DNA of 64,000 nucleotides from Phycisphaerae bacterium (GTDB taxonomy: Bacteria > Planctomycetota > Phycisphaerae > Sedimentisphaerales > Anaerohalosphaeraceae): contig JAAYCR010000025.1 in NCBI GenBank assembly GCA_012729675.1, positions 79,435 through 143,434 on the forward strand, read 5' to 3'. A model generated the notes under the pieces. The model was not told the origin of the DNA and did not search any database. It worked only from the letters and a program-made list of their open reading frames with translations. Of the stretch, positions 1-7,458 are shown one piece after another (the first letter of the stretch is position 1; each line of letters begins with the position of its first letter). Both the position numbers and the translations under genes were made by a program.

Positions 1-248
1 GGGACGTTGTCCCGCAGGCTAAGCAAGCCCTCAAAAACATCACGGCCATCCTCGACGCCGCGGGTTTCAACCGTGCCGACATCGTTCAGGTACAGGTATT
101 CCTGACCAACATCGGCGACTTTGCCGCCGTCAACGAGGTCTATAAGCATTATTTTTCACCCCCCTACCCTGCACGGGCGGCGGTGGCCGTAGCCGCCCTG
201 CCGGCCGGGGCCGCCGTGGAAATTCTGGTTACCGCAATCGCTTCTTAA
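1..248 (+). CDS. RidA (YjgF/YER057c) family enamine/imine deaminase, 3' end only
   Basis: The window opens inside this gene; the frame runs from base 3 to the TAA at 246-248, giving about 81 C-terminal residues. The visible part matches the RidA core: a helix around QALKNITAILDAAG, then VQVFLTNIGDFAAVNEVY, the PYPARAAVAVAALP segment holding the conserved Arg that binds the substrate carboxylate, and the end AAVEILVTAIA. Family members hydrolyse reactive enamine/imine intermediates such as 2-aminoacrylate in the cytosol. The oxidoreductase gene begins 16 bases downstream, so the two may be cotranscribed. Close relatives act in other deaminations, so the exact substrate is open. Confidence 0.88.
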   Translation, partial: DVVPQAKQALKNITAILDAAGFNRADIVQVQVFLTNIGDFAAVNEVYKHYFSPPYPARAAVAVAALPAGAAVEILVTAIAS

Positions 249-264
249 AAAAGGGATTAAGCCA

Positions 265-1680
265 ATGAAATACGAATACGATTTGATTGTCATCGGGTTG
301 GGACCGGCCGGAATGGCCGTCTCGATTATGGCCTCCGAAATGGGACTGAAGGTCTGTGCGATCGAAAAGCACAAAGTCGGCGGCGAGTGTATGAACGTCG
401 GCTGCATCCCCAGCAAGGCACTGCTGCGGATGGCCAAGACCCGCAGCATCTTCGACAAACTCAACCGGATGGAACTGGCAGCGCGGCCCAAGCCCGAAAC
501 GCTCAAACCGTTTTCGAGAATCCAAGAGAGCCTCGATTTCATCAGCAGCCAGAAAACGATGCGGATGTTCGAGAAGGTACACATGGTCTATCAGCAGGGA
601 CCAGCCGAATTCGTCGATCCGCACACCGTGGCCGTCGGCGATAAAACCTACTCGGCGCAGCGGCTGTTCATCTGCATTGGAACGCGCCCGGCAGTGCCGA
701 ACTTTCCAGGACTGGACAAAATCGACTACCTGACCAACGAGACGATGTTTGCCTTGGACACCGTGCCGGAAAGCCTCTTGGTCGTCGGCGGCGGGGCCAT
801 CGCCTGCGAGATGGCACAGGCCTTTTCCCGCCTGGGCAGCAAGGTCACGATCCTCATCCGCGGCCCGCGTCTGATGTGGCGCGAAGATCGACAGGCGACC
901 GATCTCATCGAGCAGACCTTTGAGAGCGAAGGTATCACGATCCTGCGCGAGCAAAAGCCCGCCGCCTTCGAAAATCGCAACGGCCGCGTGTGGATGAAAA
1001 CGGACAAGGGCGTCGAGATCGAGACCGAAAAAGTCCTCATCGGCGCCGGTCGGCAAATGAACAACGCCGCACTAAAACCCGAAAACGCCGGCATTGAGTT
1101 GACCGAAAAAGGCGCCGTCCGCGTCACCCCCTATCTGCAAACCTCACAAAAGCACATCTACGCAGTCGGCGATTGCAACGGCCACTTCCTCTTCAGCCAC
1201 GCCGCGATGCATCAGGGCATGCTGGCCTTGATCAACAGCATGACCCCCTGGCCGTTCAAGCAAAAATTCCTGTCGTATCCGGTACCCTGGACGGTGTTTA
1301 CCGAGCCGCAGATGTCTGTCGTCGGCCTCTCGGCAACCGAACTGGACAAACGCGGCGTCAGCTACGAAACCATCTCGGTCAAATACGCCGACTACGGCGC
1401 CGCCATTGCCGAGGCCGTGGATACCGGCTTCGTGAAGGTATTTATCTCGAAAACCGGCCGGATTCTGGGCACGGTCATCATCGGCGAAGGCTCCGGCGAA
1501 ATGATCAACGAGTGGACATTGGCCATCCAGAACAAGATGCGCATCCACCAGATTATGATGCAGCAGCACTCCTTCCCGACGATGGGTTTCCTCAGCAAGC
1601 GCGTCGCCGAGACGTGGATGATGGGAAAGATGAAGTCCCAAAAACTCCAGAAAATTTGCCAATGGATGTACCGCACCTAA
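265..1680 (+). CDS. FAD-dependent pyridine nucleotide-disulfide oxidoreductase (dihydrolipoyl dehydrogenase/mercuric reductase-like)
   Basis: This 471-residue protein has an N-terminal FAD-binding Rossmann motif (GLGPAG, residues 11-16) and the redox-active pair in GGECMNVGCIPSK (Cys42, Cys47). A second Rossmann motif for NAD(P)H follows (VVGGGAIACEMA), then the AVGDCNG FAD motif and the C-terminal dimerisation domain. The C-terminal base region reads QQHSFPTMGF rather than the HxHPTxxE of true lipoamide dehydrogenases. The paired Cys at the extreme C-terminus of classic MerA is absent, as is an N-terminal HMA domain. It is therefore a class I flavin disulfide reductase of unknown substrate. 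The cysteines are intact, so it should be catalytically active. Confidence 0.85.
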   Translation: MKYEYDLIVIGLGPAGMAVSIMASEMGLKVCAIEKHKVGGECMNVGCIPSKALLRMAKTRSIFDKLNRMELAARPKPETLKPFSRIQESLDFISSQKTMRMFEKVHMVYQQGPAEFVDPHTVAVGDKTYSAQRLFICIGTRPAVPNFPGLDKIDYLTNETMFALDTVPESLLVVGGGAIACEMAQAFSRLGSKVTILIRGPRLMWREDRQATDLIEQTFESEGITILREQKPAAFENRNGRVWMKTDKGVEIETEKVLIGAGRQMNNAALKPENAGIELTEKGAVRVTPYLQTSQKHIYAVGDCNGHFLFSHAAMHQGMLALINSMTPWPFKQKFLSYPVPWTVFTEPQMSVVGLSATELDKRGVSYETISVKYADYGAAIAEAVDTGFVKVFISKTGRILGTVIIGEGSGEMINEWTLAIQNKMRIHQIMMQQHSFPTMGFLSKRVAETWMMGKMKSQKLQKICQWMYRT

Positions 1681-1788
1681 TTAATAAAATTCGGCCGAAA
1701 ATTCAAATTATTCTCTTGAAACCCCGGCAGATGCCCGTTATTCTCTATTTGCAACTGAGTTGCAAATAAAGAATACGGAAACCCTGAA

Positions 1789-2565
1789 ATGTCGATCACA
1801 GAACGCTTCAAACATATTTGGATAGAACTGAAGGCCCACAGCCCCTTCACGCTATTGGGGGCAGCCGCCGGCATCGTATTTATGCTGATTTTCAAGGATA
1901 TCAGCAAAGAAAACGCCCTGCGCCTGTTCGCTGTCTTTCACCCGCTGCACGTCGTCCTCAGCGCGATGGTCACTGCCGCCCTGTTCAAACTACACCGCAA
2001 GGCCAGCAGTTTTTTGCTGATTTTGGTGATCGGCTATGTCGGCTCTATCGGCGTGGCCACCCTCAGCGACAGCATATTGCCGTACCTGGGACAATCAATA
2101 CTCGGTGCGACCCTCCCCACACACGCCGCGCTGCACACCCTCGACGCCCCAGACCACGTCCACGGCCCCGACTGCGACCACAACCACGGCCATGAGCCGC
2201 ACTTGCATCTGGGCTTTATCGAAGAATGGTATCTGGTTAACCCCGCCGCCCTGCTGGGCGTGCTCCTGGCGTATTTCTGGCCGCAGACCAAAATCCCTCA
2301 CGCCGGCCACATCTTGGTCAGCACATGGGCCTCGGCCAGCTTTATGCTGATGAGCAGCCCCGAACAAATGAGCCTTTTGCTTCTGGCCGGGATGTTCATC
2401 GCCCTGTTTCTGGCCGTCTGGATACCCTGCTGCTTGAGCGACATTGTCTTTCCAACGCTGTTTCTCCGTGCCGACGGCGTACACATAGGCCATCACGGCT
2501 GCGTCCTCTGCGGCAAAAAAGACCCTGCTGAAAAACAAAAACCGACCGATGAACACGACCGTTAA
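1789..2565 (+). CDS. Multi-pass membrane protein with His- and Cys-rich loops, probably metal-linked
   Basis: This 258-residue integral membrane protein has about six hydrophobic segments. Between the third and fourth lies a loop dense in histidine (residues about 115-145, with HVHGPDCDHNHGHEPHLHL). Near the end there is a Cys pair in IPCCLSD and a HIGHHGCVLCG cluster, both plausible metal ligands. I do not recognise the family. The gene overlaps the start of a Fur/Zur-type regulator by 17 bases, so the two must be cotranscribed. That coupling and the ligand-rich loops suggest zinc or another divalent metal as substrate; this is inference. The start at 1789 follows the leader after the oxidoreductase stop. 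Confidence 0.75.
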   Translation: MSITERFKHIWIELKAHSPFTLLGAAAGIVFMLIFKDISKENALRLFAVFHPLHVVLSAMVTAALFKLHRKASSFLLILVIGYVGSIGVATLSDSILPYLGQSILGATLPTHAALHTLDAPDHVHGPDCDHNHGHEPHLHLGFIEEWYLVNPAALLGVLLAYFWPQTKIPHAGHILVSTWASASFMLMSSPEQMSLLLLAGMFIALFLAVWIPCCLSDIVFPTLFLRADGVHIGHHGCVLCGKKDPAEKQKPTDEHDR

Positions 2566-2971
2566 ACAGCACGCTGTCGCCCTGCTGCGGCAAAAACGAC
2601 TCCGCGTCACGGCCCCGCGCGTCGCGGTCATCGCGGCCATTCTGCAATCGGACAGCCCCCTCACTCAGCAGCAAATCGCCGCTCAACTCGGCGACCAATC
2701 GCCCAACAAGACGACCATCTACCGAACACTGCTGAGTCTGATAAACGCCGACGTGGTGCACAGGGCGTTCGTCCAGCAGCGGCAGTGGCATTTCGAACTG
2801 GCCCACCATTGCTCGCCCATACAGTGCCACCCGCACTTTACCTGCATTCGCTGCCACCGCACCGAATGCCTGCACGACGTCTCGTATCCACTGGTCGACT
2901 TACCCAAGGGTATGACGATGTATCGCCAGCAGATTCGAATCGAAGGGATATGCTCGGCATGCAGCGCATAA
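2549..2971 (+). CDS. Fur family metalloregulator, probably Zur-like
   Basis: This 140-residue regulator has the family's winged-helix half (RLRVTAPRVAVIAAILQSD through NKTTIYRTLLSLINADVVHR) followed by the metal-binding dimerisation half. The latter shows HHCSPIQCHPHFTCIRCHR and a final GICSAC, matching the two CxxC arms of the structural zinc site. Such proteins repress metal uptake or export genes when the cognate metal is bound. It starts inside the end of the His-rich membrane protein gene, and its stop lies only a few bases before a truncated surface-protein fragment. Zur is the likeliest subtype because of the neighbours, but Fur, Mur or PerR roles cannot be excluded. Confidence 0.88.
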   Translation: MNTTVKQHAVALLRQKRLRVTAPRVAVIAAILQSDSPLTQQQIAAQLGDQSPNKTTIYRTLLSLINADVVHRAFVQQRQWHFELAHHCSPIQCHPHFTCIRCHRTECLHDVSYPLVDLPKGMTMYRQQIRIEGICSACSA

Positions 2972-2972
2972 C

Positions 2973-3356
2973 CCCCATCTGGGCATTGGCGCCGAAGCGG
3001 TGGACAAAGGCGTTTTTGTCGATGATCTGTTGACGCTGGCATTGATTGCCGTTGACGGCCCCGGGATATTCAGTGTGTATAAAACAAACATGGGCCAACC
3101 GACTGTTTTCATGACCGGCGGCAATGGGATGGACGCCAATGGCGCGATTGTAATGCCAGCCGGAGAGCATGGCCATTTCAATATCGCTTTTTCCGAAGCC
3201 GGTTGGTACCAGATAACAGTTGAGTCCTCTGCGGTTGACCAAGCCACACTGGAACGAATGACCAGCACTGAAACCTTCACCTTCCACGTCGTCCCCGAAC
3301 CGGCAACGCTGATCCTGCTTGGCATAGGCGGTGCGCTGATTCGGCGTAAAAAATAA
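2973..3356 (+). pseudogene. 3' fragment of a choice-of-anchor M-type surface protein gene with PEP-CTERM tail
   Basis: The frame from 2973 reads like the second half of a choice-of-anchor M domain: PHLGIGAEAVDKGVFVDD, then VDGPGIFSVYKT, then MPAGEHGHFNIAFSEAGWYQ. It ends in a PEP-CTERM sorting tail (VPEPATLILLGIGGALIRRKK). The first half of the domain and the signal peptide are missing, and the matching sequence begins two bases after the fur stop codon. A GTG at 3000 could open a 118-residue frame, but without an export signal the sorting tail would be pointless. I infer a 5' deletion that left this remnant. From memory, such proteins often neighbour zinc-uptake genes, which would fit the Zur-like regulator. 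Confidence 0.7.
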
Positions 3357-3377
3357 AACTCTCTGCCCCGCAACCAA

Positions 3378-3406
3378 AGGCCTCCGCACATATCAAGCGG
3401 AGGCCT
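3378..3406 (+). terminator. Strong hairpin after the fur/PEP-CTERM fragment
   Basis: A perfect 10-bp stem (AGGCCTCCGC at 3378-3387 and its complement at 3397-3406) encloses a 9-base loop. It is followed by a short mixed T run (TGTATGTTTT). It lies 22 bases after the stop of the PEP-CTERM fragment. This looks like an intrinsic terminator, although the T tract is imperfect. Confidence 0.65.
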
Positions 3407-3679
3407 GTATGTTTTCCCTCTTGTATCATCATAATTCCTACTGCGTTTCGTATGAATCTTAGTGAGAACTTCTGCCGGAAGCGTTGTTATGGGCGCGCAA
3501 ATATATCTCCTATTTCCATCGCCTTGTATTATACATAACTCCTTTTTTAAAAAAGACCTATAGACGGTTTGACAGAAATTTGAGCTATCTTGGAGGCGTG
3601 AATATTTTGAACAAAAGGTCGAGAGTGTTACTGTAAGAAGTAACGGGTACGGCAGTAGGCTAATGAAAGGGTACAAACA
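3407..3679. other. Intergenic region without a convincing gene
   Basis: AT-richer DNA lies between the terminator-like hairpin and the DUF4174 gene. It has a TTGACA hexamer near 3569 but no well-spaced -10. A 6-bp hairpin (GTTACT/AGTAAC, 3627-3644) lies about 35 bases before the next start. I see no coding signal on either strand. Confidence 0.5.
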
Positions 3680-4069
3680 ATGAAGAAAATAACGATAAAT
3701 CCGGAGGATGTGCTGTCAAACTGTGCGATGCTGTTTGTTTTCTCTCCGACGGCGGAAGATCGCAGCTTTCAACTCCAAATGGAACAGCTTTCCGAGCGAG
3801 AGGCCACATTGCAGGAGCATAACGTCGTTGTGGCCGAGATAATTGAAGGCGGCAGTGAGAATGCCGGCACCGACTCTTCGACGGGTGAGGTGGAGGAGAG
3901 TTTGTGCGTGCAGTTCCAAGTTCCCAAAGGAAGGTTCCGTGTGATGCTGATCGGCAAAGACACGCATGTCAAGCTGGTCGCGGATTCCTGTGTGTCCTTT
4001 GAAGAGGTTGTGATGCGTGTTGAGAACGAGCCTCATGAGGCCGAGATGTCGTCGGTGATGGCGAGTTGA
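3680..4069 (+). CDS. DUF4174-like small protein
   Basis: This 129-residue protein begins MKKITINPEDVLSNCAMLFVFSP and continues with an ERxxxLxEHNVVVAEII strand typical of DUF4174. This is a thioredoxin-fold-like domain in which residues after LLVFAP replace the CxxC active site. Here the single Cys15 precedes the LFVFSP strand, and there is no CxxC. A Glu/Ser-rich loop (about 60-75) splits the fold before VQFQVPKGRFRVMLIGKDTHVKL. Function in the family is unknown. No signal peptide is evident, so it probably acts in the cytosol. The FHA gene follows 93 bases downstream on the same strand. Confidence 0.65.
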   Translation: MKKITINPEDVLSNCAMLFVFSPTAEDRSFQLQMEQLSEREATLQEHNVVVAEIIEGGSENAGTDSSTGEVEESLCVQFQVPKGRFRVMLIGKDTHVKLVADSCVSFEEVVMRVENEPHEAEMSSVMAS

Positions 4070-4162
4070 CGGACGCCGAGCCGAACGGCTGTTTCGGCAA
4101 TCCAAAGCCTGCTTTATCGAACGGAACGCCGGCAGCAGGTGTTTATTTGAAAGGGGACAATT

Positions 4163-4621
4163 ATGAATGTGAATCTGGTATTGCTAAAGAAAGACGGCGC
4201 AACACAAAGCTTTGCCCTTCCGGGCAATGTTATCACCATCGGCAGGCGGCGCGACTGTGATGTGTGCATTCCCTTAAGTACGATTTCACGGAAACACTGC
4301 GAGCTGCTCCGAAACGGCGGACAATTCATCGCCCGTGATTGCGGCAGTCGCAACGGTACCTTTCTCAACGACGTTCGTATCGAAGCGGCGCTCGCCGACG
4401 CCGGCGACGTACTCCGGATCGGCCCGGTCAGGTTCGTCCTTCAGATTGACGACCGGCCGTCGTCGTTTGAACAGTACCTGTCAAAGGCCGCCCTGCGTAA
4501 CGAAACGACCGGCACATACGCCGACAGCAATGAATCCACCGTCATTCGGGATGCCGTATCGCATGATGCAGAAGCCGGAATGGAAGAGGCATTCAACAAG
4601 AAAAATAACCTGAACAAATAA
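4163..4621 (+). CDS. FHA domain phosphothreonine-binding protein
   Basis: This 152-residue protein is almost entirely one forkhead-associated domain (residues about 1-95). The signature is clear: ITIGRRRDCDVCIPLSTISRKHCEL, then RDCGSRNGTFLND. The Arg, Ser, Arg, His and Asn residues that hold the phosphothreonine loop are all present. The C-terminal 50 residues are acidic and probably disordered. FHA proteins dock onto Thr-phosphorylated partners in Ser/Thr kinase signalling. A Ser/Thr kinase is encoded convergently just downstream, making it a plausible partner. An AAGGGGACAA ribosome site precedes the ATG at 4163. Confidence 0.92.
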   Translation: MNVNLVLLKKDGATQSFALPGNVITIGRRRDCDVCIPLSTISRKHCELLRNGGQFIARDCGSRNGTFLNDVRIEAALADAGDVLRIGPVRFVLQIDDRPSSFEQYLSKAALRNETTGTYADSNESTVIRDAVSHDAEAGMEEAFNKKNNLNK

Positions 4622-4848
4622 AGGCGGCGGTGTTCCGTTACCAGGAAAGACCGAACACGTGAGGAATTTCCCCTTGCTATATGAGTAAACACACAGGGTC
4701 GTCTCTATGGGGCTTTGGAGTCATTAAGTAAGATAGAGGGTTCCCACTGTGCCAAAGGCTTTCATGCCGGTGCCGCATACGTCCCTATCCTTATACCCTC
4801 CATCCGTCCCAAACAAACACTTGATTGATTAAGCGGAGACTGATGCGA

Positions 4849-6087
4849 TTAAGACATCAGCATAAAGAGAATCACCAGCAGAAGGATACCGGAGAAGGCG
4901 CCGAGGACGATGATCAGGACGCGGTATTTGGCGACGATTTCGGCGGGGTAGAGTTTTTTCCCGCTCTCGGTCAGTTGGATGGCATCACCTTCTTCGAGTT
5001 GGCCGAGCGCCTCGACATTGAACTTTTGCCGGGCAACCAGGGGGGGCCTGCCTTCGCGTACGGCTTCCAGATCGGTGATGACCTCTTGCATCGTGGAGTA
5101 ACGCTCTTTGCGGTCTTTGGCCATCATAACCTCAATGACCTCGGAAATGCCTGTGGTCAGGGCGGTGTTGATGTGATCGGGGGGAACGAGCGGCTCTTTG
5201 AGGTGTTTTTTCATTACTTCCGACGGGGTGCTGGCCTCATACGGCACACGCCCGGCGACCATGTGAAAAAGCGTTCCGCCGAGAGAATAAATGTCCGCGC
5301 GGCCGTCAATATCGACTTCACCGCGGATTTGTTCGGGGGCGATGTAATAGGGCGTACCGAAAGCCTTGCCCTGTTCGTGTTTGGCGGCCTTGATGTCGGA
5401 GGTCTCGCGGGCCAGTCCCATATCGGCCAACTTGACGACGCCGTCCTTGTTGATCATGATATTTTTGGGCTTGACGTCGCGGTGGATCAGGCCTTGGGCA
5501 TGCGCGTGGGCCAGTGCCTTGGCGACCTGGATGATGACGTCGATCGCTTCGCGCTCGTCGAAGACCTTGCCCTTGGCCAAGTCGTCATAGAGCGTTTTGC
5601 CCTCGACGTATTCCATAACGAAATAATACAGACCGCCCACTTCGCCGACGTCGATGGCCTGAACGATGTTGTTGTGGTTCATCTTGGCGGCCAGACGGCC
5701 TTCTTTGTAGAACCGCTCGACGTAGTCGGATTTCTGGACGAATTTTTTGGGCAGGACCTTGACGGCGACGGTGCGATCCAGCGAGAGTTGTTTGGCCTTA
5801 TAGACGACGGCCATCGCGCCGGAACCGAGTTTGCCCATGACCTTATAACCGGGGATCTGGCCGGCAGTGTTGCGGCTTTCGTTGATGTTTGCCTTGAGCC
5901 GCTCCAGTTGACTGGGAGTGATGTATTGACGATTGACTAAGAGCTGATCCAGGGTGGTGGGGTTGTCGGCGGCCATTTTTTGGAGGTCTTCTTTACACTG
6001 GCGTACCTCCTCATCGGTACATAACCGCTGATCCAGAGCCATTCGCCCCAACAGGGTATCATAACTGGTTGTATCATTTGTGCCCAA
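4849..6087 (-). CDS. Membrane-anchored Ser/Thr protein kinase (PknB-like)
   Basis: This 412-residue kinase has a helical N-terminal segment (1-78) unlike standard PknB. The Hanks-type catalytic domain spans about 81-345, with glycine loop KLGSGAMAVVYKA, catalytic Lys110, HRDVKPKN (202-209), the Mg-binding motif as DMG (222-224, a conservative change of DFG), and GTPYYIAPEQ in the activation segment. A single transmembrane helix at about 390-411 ends the protein, leaving no extracellular sensor. It should phosphorylate cytosolic targets at the membrane. The N-terminal region resembles short helical modules of other planctomycetal kinases and may bring in substrates (inference). Confidence 0.92.
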   Translation of the reverse strand: MGTNDTTSYDTLLGRMALDQRLCTDEEVRQCKEDLQKMAADNPTTLDQLLVNRQYITPSQLERLKANINESRNTAGQIPGYKVMGKLGSGAMAVVYKAKQLSLDRTVAVKVLPKKFVQKSDYVERFYKEGRLAAKMNHNNIVQAIDVGEVGGLYYFVMEYVEGKTLYDDLAKGKVFDEREAIDVIIQVAKALAHAHAQGLIHRDVKPKNIMINKDGVVKLADMGLARETSDIKAAKHEQGKAFGTPYYIAPEQIRGEVDIDGRADIYSLGGTLFHMVAGRVPYEASTPSEVMKKHLKEPLVPPDHINTALTTGISEVIEVMMAKDRKERYSTMQEVITDLEAVREGRPPLVARQKFNVEALGQLEEGDAIQLTESGKKLYPAEIVAKYRVLIIVLGAFSGILLLVILFMLMS

Positions 6088-6115
6088 AACGCAACCTCAT
6101 TATCGTTCTACTGCA

Positions 6116-7141
6116 TTACATCGGCTTACCATAACACTCATTTGTACAAATTATCTGCAAAAATCGACTGTTGTCAAAGAGAAAACTTCGAATGTCACTG
6201 CAAAGATGACATTTCGAGGCATAAAGAGGCTTTGGAACAAAGCCTTCGGATTGGATTTGGGGCAGAAAACCCCTCGGCCCACGGGTCATCAGGATCTGCC
6301 AGAAGTCCTGTGCGGGTGGATCAAAGGCCTTCCAGAGTTCGTCCAGGTCGGTTGTAAGGACGTTGCCGACGGCCATGCCAGGGCATTGGCCGCTGAAGAC
6401 ACTGCCGTAGGGGTCGATGTGGACGCCTTTGGCGCCGAGGATAACGTTTTGGCAGTTGCAGCCGGACAGTGCATCGAGCGGTTGGGCCGCGCACAAGGGG
6501 GCGATTTGTTCGGCGGCCCGGCCGGTGAACCGCCCGGCATCGGCGGCCATCGCCTCGGCCAGCGCCGCGGTGCGTTGGGCCGTATTCATCGCAGCGATGC
6601 CGGAAGGAGCGTCCAGATATTTTTCCCATCGCACCAGGACGCGGTCTGAGCCGAGAACCTCACGGGCGGCATGCGTCAAAAACCGCACTTTTTCGACCGG
6701 GATATACTCTTCGTGGAAGATGTCCCAACTGATCTTGAGCCGCCGCAGGCCGGCGGCATCGAGTGCCTTGAGTCGGCGGCGCGCCTCGGCCTGATCCGTG
6801 ACCCAGCCGGCGTTGGTCTCCACATAGTCCGCACCGCCCAAACCCAGCCGCTGCGCTTGTTCGCAAATCTCCAGCAGCCGCTCGAACACCAAAAACGGCT
6901 CGCCGCCGGTCAGATGGACTTTAGCCGTCTCGCCCGCCAGTCGGCGTAGAGCCGCCCAAGCGGCCACGGCGGTCTCGACCGCCATCAGGCCGCCCGCCTC
7001 GGGCCCGCAGTGATAGTAGCAAAACCGGCAGGCAGCGTTACACCGATACGTCAGCATCAGCCCCGCGTACCGCCAAAGCTTAAGCTTGGGGGTACTGCGA
7101 TCTTGTCGGGCATTGAACACATTGTCCTGCAAATCCATCAT
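6116..7141 (-). CDS. Radical SAM protein with SPASM-like C-terminal cysteines
   Basis: This 341-residue protein has the CxxxCxxC cluster-binding motif in TYRCNAACRFCYYHC (near residue 33) and the TGGEP SAM-binding motif (near 100). A Cys-rich C-terminal half contains SGCNCQNVILGAKGVHIDPYG, SGQCPGMAVGN and KCHLCSD, consistent with one or more auxiliary iron-sulfur clusters. Similar enzymes modify peptides or act in cofactor maturation, but no small peptide substrate gene is visible beside it. It lies 28 bases upstream of the kinase gene on the same strand, so they may be cotranscribed. The substrate is unknown. Confidence 0.87.
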   Translation of the reverse strand: MMDLQDNVFNARQDRSTPKLKLWRYAGLMLTYRCNAACRFCYYHCGPEAGGLMAVETAVAAWAALRRLAGETAKVHLTGGEPFLVFERLLEICEQAQRLGLGGADYVETNAGWVTDQAEARRRLKALDAAGLRRLKISWDIFHEEYIPVEKVRFLTHAAREVLGSDRVLVRWEKYLDAPSGIAAMNTAQRTAALAEAMAADAGRFTGRAAEQIAPLCAAQPLDALSGCNCQNVILGAKGVHIDPYGSVFSGQCPGMAVGNVLTTDLDELWKAFDPPAQDFWQILMTRGPRGFLPQIQSEGFVPKPLYASKCHLCSDIRSFLFDNSRFLQIICTNECYGKPM

Positions 7142-7182
7142 CGGGTGGGCGATTGCCTCTGTAAATTACCTTTAATGCATAG

Positions 7183-7440
7183 TTTACGCCACATATTATA
7201 CCTTCACGACGGGACATTGTCCATCCCGTTTCCAAGCCGGCGGAAGAGGGCTACAGTGGTTCAGAGATTGAACAGGCGGTACTCTCGGCCCTGCACGAGG
7301 CGTTTGACACAGATACGCCGTTGGACACTGCGATAGTTGAAAAGGCGGTGCGGTCGTCCCCGCCGATTGCAGTCACGATGGCCGAGGAAATCCGTGCCCT
7401 CTATGCCTGGTCCAACGGCCGGTGCGTATCGGCGGACTGA
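7183..7440 (+). pseudogene. C-terminal remnant of a Ycf46-like AAA+ ATPase gene
   Basis: A frame open from 7183 to the TGA at 7438 has no credible start and is preceded by in-frame stops at 7162 and 7180. Its product matches the end of the AAA lid domain of Ycf46-type ATPases as I remember them: EEGYSGSEIEQAVLSALHEAF, then PIAVTMAEEIRALYAWSNGR. The P-loop, Walker B and sensor parts are absent. The sequence before EEGYSGS no longer aligns well. I read this as a deletion remnant of a once-full gene on the plus strand. It lies in the gap between lon and the radical SAM gene. Confidence 0.6.
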
Positions 7441-7458
7441 AAACATCTGTCAATTTTT

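Noticed and set aside
3000..3356. Intact small PEP-CTERM gene starting at GTG 3000
   Set aside because: The homologous sequence continues upstream of 3000 to just past the fur stop and there is no signal peptide, so a truncated gene is the better reading.
4825..5940. Plus-strand frame of 371 codons opposite the Ser/Thr kinase
   Set aside because: Antisense shadow rich in Gly/Asp/Val; the kinase frame has complete catalytic motifs.
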